DNA of 64,000 nt from Aspidiotus rigidus (lineage: Eukaryota; Arthropoda; Insecta; Hemiptera; Diaspididae): contig JAVHKY010000013.1 of the NCBI GenBank assembly GCA_035079385.1, positions 10,910,001 to 10,974,000 on the forward strand. Reading direction: 5' to 3'. Shown here piece after piece: positions 13,599 through 25,400 of this stretch. Position 1 is the first letter of the stretch; the number at the start of each line of letters is the position of its first letter. Below the pieces are notes generated by a model that was not told where the DNA came from, did not search any database, and saw only the letters and a program-made list of their open reading frames with translations. The translations under genes and the position numbers were made by a program.

Positions 13599-14330
13599 CA
13601 ATTTTTCGATGATTGTCTGACTTTGGGCTGATGATTGGCTGACTTTTAGCTTCCGCGAAAACGGCCACAATATTGGCTTAAGCTTTTGGCTTACGTTTGG
13701 CTGGCTTTAGCTGGACATCCCTGGATTATTCCGCTTAATCGACAACACGAGCCGTACATCCGCCGGGAGCGTTAATATCAGAAATAATGAGAACGGGATG
13801 GACGTGTTTTGACATTTTGAACCTAAGCTAACATGTCTCCTTAAGAAACACTTGGTTTAGCATTTTATAATACGCTTGCTCCCTTTCGCTCCTTTCACGA
13901 GTATTGTTTAGCATGATTTGAGCCTAGTATACTACATATTACTCTATACTATCGACTCATCAATCGACCAATTTTATCGATTTTTGGTGTATTCATCTTG
14001 GTCGAGAAAGGCCTCTCCACCAGGATTTCTTAGTTTAGTATAAGACGGCCATGGTATAAACCTAGTATTTTGTATAATTTAGGCTAACTAACTGATGACC
14101 CTCCACCCACAGTCTCGTTGATAGTGTATCTCAGGCCATACTTTTAATCTAGTTTACTGCACGTCGAAGATGGACTCGTCCCGCTGATTCACATCTCTCT
14201 CTCTTGAGTACATCTCAACTGACGTAGTAGGTATACTTTGTATGCTAAGTGGTTCATATCGCCTTCTCTGTGTCTATGTAGGCTCTAGCTTATGCCCTTG
14301 GTAGAATTTTTTCGACTCCCTTAATCGAGT

Positions 14331-14711
14331 CAAAGTGCATAAGAAGAATACCCCGATGCGACCCGTTGTTTCTTTTGTCTCCTCTCCTACCTACCTCCTT
14401 GCCAAATTCCTTGACCGTTGGTTCAAAAATCGCATTGATATTGAATCTCCTCATTCGGTCTTGAATTCGGTCTCTTTAACTGATGTCCTCAAGGATGTAT
14501 TCACACCGTGATTTCTCGTTCGGACGATCTTAATACCTCTTCCTTCTCATTCGTTCGTCAGTTGCTTTCATTTCAGGTCTGAAGATGGTTGTTTAACCGA
14601 AAGCGCTCCCTTCGTTTTTATTTTCTGCGGTTTGCATTTGTTTACTCTCCCTTTAGAGTATTCGTTTTTTCGTTTATGATGGATAGCCGTAACCTTAAGG
14701 AACGGATTCGT
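14331..14711 (+). repeat. Direct repeat, left copy of the Penelope-like element terminus
   Basis: Matches 15682-16062 with only a few substitutions (for example IDIESP here against IDFESP there). It serves as the pseudo-LTR of the element. The left copy begins inside coding sequence right after the putative target duplication. Confidence 0.85.
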
Positions 14712-15862
14712 TTAATTGAGAACGCTTCTGCGGCGTATTTATCGTTCCTTTTTCTGAAATTTCGGAAGCAACGCGCTTCGTTTTCCTCTCATATTTGGTT
14801 TCTTCGTCGGTGTTTAGCTTTGCATTTGAGACCTAAGTTCGTCAAATTCCGGTTTTATTCCGATTGTAAGATTACGACTAAGAAACTGGAGAATTATATG
14901 AGGGAGAAGTGGATCAGAACGGAGTTGCGAAGATGGTATGGTAAATTTAATATTGCGACTAGATTAAACCTTTTGGTCCATTCGAGACTCTCCGGTGTGC
15001 TCCCCCCCCCCTTGAGTTTGATTACTTTATGCGGGACGTCAATGAAAAGTGTCGGAAGTTTGAGGTGAAGTTGAAGGAGAGGAAAAATCAGAAGTTGTCC
15101 TCCCTAATGAAGGTTAATGAGGATGTGGTTGAGGAAGGGGTGAGTGACGGTGTTGTTGTTCACAAATTCCATCCCCCGCTCATAAATAATAGTCAGGTAG
15201 TGTTTAATAGTGACGAAACAGCCCTCCTTGAGAAAGGTTTGAAATTCAGTCTGCCTCCCCTTAAGAATGATGAAACCTTGGCGAATGTTGTTGCGGATCT
15301 TGCGGTTAAGATTGGTCCTGGTTATAATACCCAGAAAGTCTGTGCTGATTTGGTCCGTAATAACCCCCTCCCTCGCATGAGTAATAAATTGGGAGGAGTC
15401 ATTCAGGGTTTAAAGAGGAAGATGAAAGAGGGAGATTTAATCGTCACTAAGGCTGACAAGGGCAACGCTGTTGTAGTGATGGAGAGGTCGGCCTATTCTT
15501 CCAAGGTCCATGAAGTCCTACAGCATTGTGGTGCTAAAGAGAGTGGGGATTTCAGCTTTCCTAAGCACGTTAGAGAAGTTAGGAGTGTCATCAACAGGAG
15601 TAAGGCTATTATCAAAACTCCTGCTTTGAAAAAAGCCGTCCTGGTTCCTAACCCCACACCCCCCCTCCTCTACGGGTTGCCCAAAGTGCATAAGAAGAAT
15701 ACCCCGATGCGACCCGTTGTTTCTTTTGTCTCCTCTCCTACCTACCTCCTTGCCAAATTCCTTGACCGTTGGTTCAAAAATCGCATTGATTTTGAATCTC
15801 CTCATTCGGTCTTGAATTCGGTCTCTTCAACTGATGTCCTCAAGGATGTATTCACACCGTGA
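14589..15862 (+). pseudogene. Penelope-like reverse transcriptase, N-terminal part, frameshifted and truncated
   Basis: Two overlapping frames form one ancestral ORF. The first (14589-15068) holds a basic N-terminal region (LKERIRLIENASAAYLSFL, KLENYMREKWIRTELRRWY). The second, annotated from 15029, continues with DVNEKCRKFEVKLKERK, VTKADKGNAVVVMERSAYS and LYGLPKVHKK. The switch falls at a run of ten C at 15002-15011, so a C-tract slip explains it. The frame stops at 15860-15862, before the catalytic YADD-type motif. The left partial copy encodes only the HKKNTPMRPVVS-to-FTP end of the same ORF. Confidence 0.75.
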
Positions 15863-16062
15863 TTTCTCGTTCGGACGATCTTAATACCTCTTCCTTCTCA
15901 TTCGTTCGTCAGTTGCTTTCATTTCAGGTCTGAAGATGGTTGTTTAACCGAAAGCGCTCTCTTCGTTTTTATTTTCTGCGGTTTGCATTTGTTTACTCTC
16001 CCTTTAGAGTATTCGTTTTTTCGTTTATGATGGATAGCCGTAACCTTAAGGAACGGATTCGT
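15682..16062 (+). repeat. Direct repeat, right copy of the Penelope-like element terminus
   Basis: Second copy of the 381-bp repeat at 14331-14711. It ends where the flanking TTAATCGAGTCAA string starts. The left copy has the similar TTAATTGAG at the corresponding place, so the junction may have used microhomology. Confidence 0.85.
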
Positions 16063-16945
16063 TTAATCGAGTCAACGTCCTTGACCAAACTAGTGTAGTT
16101 ACTATAGGCTTCATATATACTGTATACCTATTATGCAAACTAGCTCATCTTGCCCTCTCTGTACTCGTATGCATAGGCTCCATTAGGTCAGATCCTGATA
16201 ACATCATTCCCTTCATTGCATTATAACAATAACCGAGAATGTTTTTCCGAGAGTAAGACTTTACAAAAGGGAGATATAATGGATAGTCATCTCGTCTGAC
16301 ATTAAGCCTCCAGCCGATAAGTTCTGCGTTCTTGGTGCAAATTGACGTCATCAATAGATAGAAAAATGAATGTGATGCAGTCATCAGATGGACGCCCAAT
16401 TCTAGATAATATGGTGGTCCATTATATCTCCCTTGTTAAATGTTAGGCTAAGAGAAGTCTCAGTTTCATAAATCATAAGTATTAAAATGTTGAAACCATC
16501 AAAAATAAACTCGATCAAAGTCAAACTGAGAAAAATTGATGAAAGTTTTGATCGTCCACAGCGACTTGTAGAGGTTTTGTAAACATTTTGAAATTTTTTA
16601 TAATGGAAACCTAGCGCCATCACTCTAAAAAACTGTAAAGGACTCGAATTACGGGCAATAGAGCGTGGTTTGAGTTCGTTCGCGTGTATCTAACTGACTA
16701 TTCATCGTATGTATCGTCTTACCAAGAACATAAACTTAAAGCTCGAAGGCTGCATCAAATAATGTCACCAAATTCTAACAAAAGCCACTGTCTGAATAAC
16801 ATTGTATTCCCTACTTGCCTCATTAGCTCCGATTCAAAGTTCTTTTCTTGAGTTAAAAAACCCTCAGAAAACATTTTAATACATACGAGTATAAGAATTT
16901 TTTTGGATGGTGTCTATAAAAATGAGTCGTTTTTTTTTCTTTCAG

Positions 16946-18805
16946 GCATTGACAGCGAATATTTTCTACGATGTCGTGGATCCAAAGTGTGTGGATTTCT
17001 TCTCAAACAAGTTTGGCCATATTTATGCTCCTTTCGAGCAGTATGTGAACTTCAACTTGGAACCGTTCGGGAAAGCTGAGGTAAGTTTAAAATAGCAATT
17101 ACTATAATTTAGAACAGTGAATGCAAATTAATTTCTTGACAGAGGATTCCAAGCTTTGCATCTCAAATGATTAAATCTCGAGCGTACTTTCTCAATCTTT
17201 ATATGTCTGATAGGACTTAAAATCAACTTCCATTGAAATATCCAGAGACGACAAGAATATCTTGGAAAGGTGTCGAAAATTATTTTTACGACACAAGTAG
17301 CAATTTTTTTTCGAAGTTCCCTCCTATTATAATATAATAATTTGAATACCTATCGAAATTTTCTCCAAATTCTTTTCCTATCGTATAAAACTCGGAGGTC
17401 GAAATTTTTGAAGTCCCACATTTTTCCGAACAACGCCCACGGTTTTTTTTTTCAAATTACCCTTTCCCCCTCCCATAAAATAGGTTCCCTGTTGAAAAAG
17501 TTTGAAAAAGAAACTAGCTGTAGCAATCCGTGGTAAAATCATTCATAGACTTGAGATTATTCAGATGGGATTTTTTCTTGGAAAATGAGATGCAGGCTTC
17601 ATAGTGAAGGACCGAAGGAGTCCGAAAGTTTGAGAACCCCTGCTGTTTGCATAACCCCTATAAATTTACATCTTTTATAGATATTGTACGAATTTTAAAG
17701 TAATTTAGATAAATATATTGGGAGTTATGATTTCAATCGTACTTTCATTTATTTTTATTCAACTGTAGCTCATCGATGGAAAATTGACTTGTCCGATCTA
17801 TGGCGACGGCGAATGCTATGGCATCCGAGTGCATGCTTGTGCTCTAAAATTTCTTCAAAAAACCGCTGATAAAATCAAGTTCGTCGTCTGCACCATGGAA
17901 TTTCTCAACGGCACCGATCCTAAAACCGTCAATCAAACGACTTACCCAACGGAAAAAGTCAGTACTGTTATTTAGTTGAAAAAGTTACAATAGTACTGAA
18001 AAATCGAAAACTAACCCTGATTTTGATGAATACCTATCTTATTTTATAGTGTATGCATGCTGTCAATGTTTATTCGGAACTCAATTCCACAAGTATGAAT
18101 GCGTGTGTTACCTCGACTCAATCCACCATTTTGTTGGAAAAGTATTTGAACGATACGAAACTCCTTGGTACCGTTGATGATTGGCCAGTGATTACTCTGA
18201 ACTCGGTAAGTAAATCAATGCCCAGACTTTGATAATCTAGCTCTAATCCGTCCATAGCTAAAAAGTTGATCCCAATTTCTTCTTCATGTGTTCTGTCTTT
18301 TTTCTCCGAGTCCCCTTCCCTCCTCATCTTCAAGGCTGAAATTTCTTTTGTCCTCTTTTACAACTTCTTTTTATTCTTGACTCATTCCACGAAAGATCAA
18401 TGCGAGGTGGGAGGGGTCCAAAGGAATTTTTTAAATGCAAACGCGCAAGTATAGATCTTGTATACTTCGAGGGTGCCTACAGCCTCCCTGAGTTTGTTTC
18501 TATTCTGCCTATAAATAATAAAAAATGTAACTGTTTCTTCACAGGAACCTTACAATGCTCAAACATCGCAAAATCTGAAAGCCAATTTCACTGAAGCCCT
18601 ATGTAAGAAAATCGAGACCGATCCCATGTTCAGTGGAGTTCTTATTCCCGCTTGTAAGAGTAATTCATCATCGACGACCACTTCTAAGCCGCACACGACA
18701 ACAACCCCTCCCAACAAGGCTACGGCAGTCAATTCTGTCACATATTGGCCGATAGTCATCGTGACCACTTTTACAATGCTTTTCGGAGTCAAGATGAGTT
18801 ACTAA
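16946..18805 (+). CDS. GILT-like thiol reductase, membrane-tethered, 5' exon missing
   Basis: Exons 16946-17080, 17769-17957, 18050-18205 and 18545-18805 all join in phase 0 and give 246 residues ending in TAA. GILT enzymes reduce disulfides in lysosomes or outside the cell. The family signature is visible in exon 2 as CPIYGDGECYGIRVHAC, a one-residue-longer variant of the CQHG-ECxxN-C motif, and further cysteines follow in exons 3 and 4. The usual CXXC active site is replaced by DPKC in exon 1, so only one catalytic cysteine remains. After the domain comes a Ser/Thr/Pro-rich stalk and a C-terminal hydrophobic stretch (WPIVIVTTFTMLF), which suggests a GPI anchor or single membrane span. The first exon shown has a strong acceptor (ttctttcag), so a signal-peptide exon must lie upstream; a weak candidate is at 12165-12218. 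A possible distal AATAAA lies at 19578-19583. The family call is from recognition, and activity is doubtful without CXXC. Confidence 0.8.
17300..17495 (-). repeat. Diverged acaggttcc-family fragment in GILT intron
   Basis: Contains two degenerate minisatellite units (CTCGGAGGTCGAAATTTTTG) and ends CATAAAATAGGTTCCCTG at 17475-17492. It lies between GILT exons at 17080 and 17769. The matching left end was not found. Confidence 0.5.
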
Positions 18806-21800
18806 ATTTTTCCGTCCCGGAGCTTACACGTTCAACATCATTCTCAAACTTAATTCAAATCGTACGTATTATAATACCTAATTTAGTACCAGCTCTATTT
18901 TTTCTATCAATCTCGTAAGTACACAAGTATAACATTCATTGAAAAAAATCGACGAGAATAATACAAAGTGATATTCGAGAGCCAATTGCCTGTCCTTCAA
19001 CCTTTTTTATTTTACCTAATTTTATCTTTTTCTTCGATAAGGCTTATGTACTCACGTTGGAAATATGCCTTCAATTTTCGAAATTGTGATATGTTTTTGA
19101 TCGGTTAAAGAGAATGCGTAGGAAAAGAATTAAATTTCGACGTATTTCTCTATATTTTTTTGGCTCTCTCATACATTCGAATTTAAACTCTTAAAAAGAC
19201 TCAAAAGTTTTCTCATAATTTCTGTCAATTTCTTCGTTAAAAAATCTGTTAAAAATCAAAGCTTAAATGAGAATTCAACGATTATCAGTTAAGTAAGGAA
19301 ATGTACATATTTATAATTATTATTAATTTTAGAAATTTTCTAATTACCAAGTAATGTTGCTTCTCTTGTTGTCAAAATACTTTTCGATTTTTCTCTCTGC
19401 ACTAATTATTTTTTTCTTTTTTGAAAGCCTACAAATTTTTAATTTTATGTAATTTTTCCTTTTTTTAGTCATTATAAAGTCTATACACATGTTTATATTA
19501 TTACATAGGTATTTGGATCAATACGAAATTATTGTGGATTTAAGATAATTTGGCTTCAGATTAAACAGACATGCATAAATAAAGTTTAATTTCTATCACT
19601 TCAAAGTAAAAACCTAATATACGCTGTGATAGAGTTTTATACGGTGTAAAGTTACAAGTTTTTGTTTTTTTTTTTTTGAAAGGACATGAGATAAAAAATT
19701 ACTCAGTACGATCTAGAACACGTTCTCGAGACATGTTTAATCGTTTCAGGTTAATTCGACCCTACCTACGACAAAACTAAACAAATAAAATTTTTGACAG
19801 GGGAAGGAACCAAATCTGACGAACGGCATATGTTCCAATAGAGCTTATTTAGAGTATTATAGGTATCGTGTATCATTATTTCGAGGAAACATGTACAGGT
19901 GATTAACACAACATCCCAACGTTAAAGAATTACAGATGATAAAAATTTTCGTTTATTGTTTTTTTACTTTATGGTCGGGTTACCTATAAATATTAAACTA
20001 CCTACCAATATCTTGTTTGTATTATTAGCACGAACGAGTACTTAAAAATTATAGTAGTCTTATAGAACCGTTTTAGATCGTTAAATGCAGTTTTGTGATT
20101 GAAGAGACGCGAGAAACCCAGCTTGCGTCTGCTGCTGGGTAAGGTAAGGATTTTCTAATGTTAAGATTTACTTTCAAGTAGGGATGGAGCCAGAAACCAC
20201 GGTCTGGTCTAGTCGAGTATTTTAGGATTAATTACAGTCTTGCTAGAGACAAATATTTTCCATAACCATTATTTTTGCACTTATTAGGTATGTAAGCGTT
20301 TAAAATTGCACCCGTATTCATAGAAATATAGTGTAAGGTCAGTTTGCCCAATGACCCCCTTTCATGAGTTTTCCGCAATTCACATACTCATTTTTGTGAT
20401 TGTAAGCAGCCCTAATTACCAACTAACTGACCTCTTTAAAATTCTCTCATTTATGAAGTATCTGAACTTTGAATCTTTACTTAAAAAAGTATTTTTTTCT
20501 CCATCTAAGTTTGAACTTGAATAGGTTTGTCACTGCTTCTCATCTGCCCTCATGGCATGGCACAAATATTGTTGGGGACCATTATGGTGTTAGGCCTTAT
20601 TGATAGCTTCTGGTTCTTTTTTTGTATCACAGCAGTGAATGACACTTTTTTTTCACCCTTCATTCTTAAAAGTATATACCATTTCAAATTCCAGTTATGT
20701 ACTTACTTTTATTAGGTAGAAATTCTACCATTTAAAACAATTTTTCACTCAACTGAACTGAAGTAGGAACTGAAAAATTGGCAATCTGTCGGGTATTAGC
20801 AGAATTTGTACACTAGGCCAAAATGATGCACCTGGCTCGACTGCAGAAGAAGTTATAAATTCAGCATTATTCAGACCTTTTAACGATAAAGCGATACATT
20901 TAAGAGTGAATTTAATATTTTACGCGAGTATGTAAATAATATATAGATCTTAATTTTTTTCAGTTGTATTCCTTTATGAATAAAATTATTTTGCTTAATT
21001 TGTACCAAAAATTATTTTCACAAAATTCAGACATCTTCTTATTAGGCCTTCACCTCTCTTATGTCCCAACATCTCGATGAACTGTGGTAATTGAAAGGTA
21101 CCTAGCTTGTTAGCAGAGAAAAATTTATTACTTACAATCTCATCGCAAAAACCTTGCTAAGTCCCCTTCCTCTTCCTCTATAGAGTGAAGAGCTCAAAAC
21201 TTTTTAGAAGACGATCAATAGACACATGGGTAGGCTTCTTAAAACTGTCTTACATACTTTTTTTTCTCCCGTCAATATGGTATGTTATTGAGAAGAAGGC
21301 CAGTCAGTAACCGTTGACTGACTTGCTGGGTCATAGTGTATCAAAACAGTTTTAAAAATATTCTTTCTCGAAAACTCGTGTTATTTTAGCTATTGAAATC
21401 TGCTGAAATACCGCGGTACCTGTGAATTCAAATAGCGTTGAGTAAAAGAAAGAAATTTAAAATTGAGCTTTCGATAGCGTTTGAGTCATTATAGATTCGA
21501 GTAATATACAATACGTACTCTTAGATATATAGGTAAGTAGAATACAGACCAAAAATAAAACTGTAGGTAATGATAAATGTAGAACATGTAAATGGGCTAC
21601 ACAATATTCTCATTTATTTACTCAAACTCACCAATGCAAAAACTACCTATCAACTTGTAAGTACTTTTTTAGATGACGTCAATTACTTTTTATATTATTT
21701 TAAGAAAAATTCCAATTGAAAGAAGCGCATCTGTCGCTTCAATAGTATAATTTTTGATGAAAATATTAGGTCAATAGGTACCTACTCAACAATTAAGGGA

Positions 21801-22411
21801 CGACCGCCTTACACTGTACCTTAGGTGTGACTGCGTGAAAAGTCATAAGTTCTCGCGAAAGTCAATTGACCAAATGTGACGTTGATCACTTTTCAGCATC
21901 TTACTTAGCTTTTATAACACATGTTAGGGTACAGGTACGAGTACTTTTCAAAATAAATCTTTCCGGGAAAATCGTACCCATCCGAAGAAATATGTGGTGT
22001 TTTTGTAGGTACTAGCCCATCATTCTTTGACATCAACACACGATAAGCGAATGTGTACTTGATCAGCAAGTCTCACGCATCATCTTCGCATGAAATTTGG
22101 CATTTATTTAAATGGAACAATACAAGCTAATTTTAACGAATATTAGGGGACGTCAGAAAAATAATGAAAGAAATATAGACTCCACTTATCTATTCTAACT
22201 GAGCAAAGATTCTTCGAAAAGACTCCGGCTGCAGCAGTCTATATTAATACCGCTACCTATGAAGAGAAATTGTGCACCTATACACGTCGGAAGAAATGAA
22301 ATCATTTTACTTGATTTCTCAATTGCGAGAATTCGTTACAATTTGAAAAAAATGTAAATCTTGTTAATTGTGAATATTTTTTTGAATTTTCGAGGGATCA
22401 AATTTTTCATT
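18806..22411. other. GILT 3' UTR and spacer to the transporter
   Basis: AT-rich sequence of 3.6 kb. AATAAA at 19578-19583 is a possible GILT cleavage signal. No ORF or repeat family of note was recognised. Confidence 0.5.
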
Positions 22412-25400
22412 ATGTCTTTTGGAGTGAACGAATTATCGCTATCTCGAGCGACTCGCAGGCAAATTTTGTCAGCGAGTATGGGTGAGTATTTGAATTTTTG
22501 AAGACCGTACCGCAAATACCATAAACAATAATAGGTGCCGGAAACTCCTGTATAAATTCGAATAGAGTAGCTGTTAGTATCGCGCTTCAGCGGGTGAAGA
22601 TCGGAAGAGGTATACTCTGTGTTCTAAAAATTTAAACTATGGCAGTAAGTGGGAGAAAAATGAAAAAAAAAAAAAAGACAGTGACACACTAACACATGAA
22701 TGAAACAGATTTGGTTCCTAACGACTGACTTTCCATGAAAGATAGCTACAAACACACATTCAACAAATTAAATGGGGTGACAAAACCTTCAATTCCGTTT
22801 CATTCAAGAGTTATTCCAGATTTTTAATTTTTCTCACATGTCTCGCCATAGTTTGAATACCTGTACCTTATTTGGTAAAAGCCCCATTACAGTTGAACGA
22901 AACATGCACTTGTTAGCACTCCTCGCGGTTGTCCGGTTTAAATACATCATACATCGTAACATTGAGCGCTTTTGGGGAAGGCAATGTCGGGAACTCTCAC
23001 TAAGGTGGATGGCCCCTGTACGTTTCTTTACAGGATATGATAAAAGAAGAAAATTCGCACAAACAGAAAGATGTTTGAAAATAGCCTCAAATTAAAAATA
23101 ATTTCAACCTGTATCACTTTTATTCTCATGACTTTCCACAGAAATATTTTATTTGATGAGTTGGTTTGAAAATAGAACTTTGAAGTTTGAATCCAAGTGT
23201 TCTTATGAGACTGATAATTCGGACTTTACACGACGATGGTGCGCTATACTCTGTTCACATTAAGGAAGGATAGAAATATGACCTTGAGAACGGAACGCTC
23301 CGGGTAATTTCAATCTACCGTTTCGTTCTCAAGGTCATATTTCTATCCTTCCTTAATGTGAACAGAGTACCTATAGCGTCGTTGTATACTGCCTGTTCCC
23401 CGCAATGTACCGCATATTCTAATTTCTTATCAGAGTTAGGACTAAGGCGCTAGAGGTATTCTCAAGAATGTAAACAAACACGTGATGTGGTGGTAAATTT
23501 TAGTGAAGCGGTGCAACTTAATGCAAAATCACATTAAGTCGCACCGCTTCACTAAAATTTACCACCACATCACGTGTTTGTTTACATTCTTGAGAATACC
23601 TCTAGCGCCTTATTAGGACAAAAACCGCCACATCCTAACTTTGATAAAGAAATGTTGAGTGGTGTAGACTAGAGTCCGAGTAAGCCACCCAGTGTGTCCA
23701 GTGAAGTGACATCGCGTTCCCGACATTGCCTTATTCGGTCTTGACAGCGAAAAAGTTGTTGACTTGATGCAGGTGGCAATGAAAAGCTTGACCTAAGAAG
23801 GTGATTCAATCACTGCACACCTGAAACCTCCCAAAACCTGCTCCTTCTATTTTGTCAACATGGCGATGGTCCTCTTCTTATCATTTGCGCATACCCATCT
23901 CAGTAAATTAAAGTAGGTATTGATAAGAACTAAGCTTATTGACTCCCATGCCATGGTAATTGAACACATGGGGAACATTTTGATCATACGTTGGTATTTG
24001 AATGTAAGAAATGAATGAGAAACTTGAGGAGCATGTTATTTAGAATCCAAAAGTTTTGAAGTATTTGAAAAATCATCTTTCTATTTCCGTTATCAATTTC
24101 TCCCAATTTCAAATATCATTGACGCAGGATGGAAGAATATATCCTTTCATCCTCTGATGACCAAGTCTCCAGATCCTAATAGACTGAATTATCGTGACGT
24201 CAGTCATTGTAAACTCCCTACCAACAACGCGCGAACACACTTCAAAAACCCTTCAATGTGATCGAATCGATTGTATTGTTCTTGGTTCTATTTCTATCAC
24301 ATTATCCATTCTCATAAAAAATACACTGGAACGTTTCGATCATACGTTCAAATTGAAAAAACAGAAATAAATAAGCAATTACGTGTTTATATTCAGAAGT
24401 AGGAAGTTCTCAAGTATTTGAGAATGAACCTGCGGTTCTTTATTTATTTCTGGTTTTCAAATGTCAATCAATGTAGAAGTTGTGATTACACTGTACAATT
24501 CTTTGATTGACTTTGTAACAGATTTAAGATCAGATACATTGTTTGATAAGTTTGTGGATGAAGCAAGAATCATGTTAGAATTGAAACCTGAAGAGCCTGA
24601 AAAGTATCGGAGTGATACAAAACGGAGACGTAAACGAAAGCTGCGAGCAGATGAGAGTCGAGAAAATGAAATTCATTTGAGCGGTCGACAAAAATTGAAA
24701 ATTCAAGTTTATTTTTCCATACTCGATAAACTGTTAATTGAGCTACAAAAACGACGTTCTGCATATAAATCAATCTATGAAAAATTCGATTTTCTCATTA
24801 AATATTTTGTCAACTGGGACTGAACTGAAGGTATACTTGAAAGCGCGAAAGTTCTTCAGGATTTCTATAGTGATGATATCGAAAAAGAAATATTTCAGGC
24901 AGAATGTCTCCATTTCAATTCGTATGTGCAAAAGATGAATGATAATGCGATTCCTGTGTTTCAAAAAGAAACAAGAATGGTAAATGAGACATTCCCAAAT
25001 GTAGGCATAGCTTTAACCATTTTCCTATGTACGGCCTGCACCAATTGCTCAGCTGAACATTCATTTTCTTTTTTGAAAAGAATAAAAAATTATCTGCGGG
25101 CAACGATGTGTGAAGATCGCTTAAATGCACTTTCTGTTCTGAACATTGAGGCAGAATTGTTAAAAAGCATCAATTTTGATATTATAATTGAGGAATTTGC
25201 TCAGAAGAAAAGTAGGAAGAAAATTATGTGAAATATTAATTACAAATCATAGTGATATATTTGATATTACTATTTTTTTCTGATTATTTGTATATGGCTT
25301 TTGTTTATTCATAGAAATAATTATTCCTGATGAATATTGAGTACAATTTACACTTGTTCGGTATTAATTATGAAAAAAAATTTATGGGGGCGCAAATTCA

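Larger units (their letters stand above)
1..14320. other. Gene-poor left region
   Basis: No host gene is recognised in 14.3 kb. It holds the hairpin at 591-745, acaggttcc-family loci A (1101-1799) and B (10234-10740), a fragment near 11090-11150, the AT tract at 7680-7925 and tandem repeats at 12.5-13.7 kb. Open frames are short and unrecognised; two minus-strand segments (6114-6652 and 9908-10213) read somewhat like protein and are listed in the findings. Confidence 0.6.
14334..16062 (+). mobile_element. Defective Penelope-like element, partial tandem copies
   Basis: About 380 bp at 14331-14711 recur almost exactly at 15682-16062, offset 1,351 bp. This is the partial tandem arrangement typical of Penelope-like elements. 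The protein remnant carries the family hallmark LYGLPKVHKKNTPMRPVVS followed by SPTYLLAKFLDRW. The 13-base string TTAATCGAGTCAA occurs at 14321-14333 and again at 16063-16075, consistent with a target-site duplication. The palm of the reverse transcriptase and the GIY-YIG endonuclease are absent: after VLKDVFTP both copies run into the same stop and 3' sequence, so the internal deletion came before the tandem arrangement. The element cannot move on its own. Confidence 0.8.
22978..23732. repeat. 17-bp inverted repeats bounding a foldback-rich block
   Basis: AAGGCAATGTCGGGAAC at 22978-22994 is repeated in inverted orientation at 23716-23732. The block between holds the two hairpins at 23245-23369 and 23444-23611. 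It may be a single composite non-autonomous element of about 755 bp in the transporter's first intron. No target duplication was identified. Confidence 0.45.
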
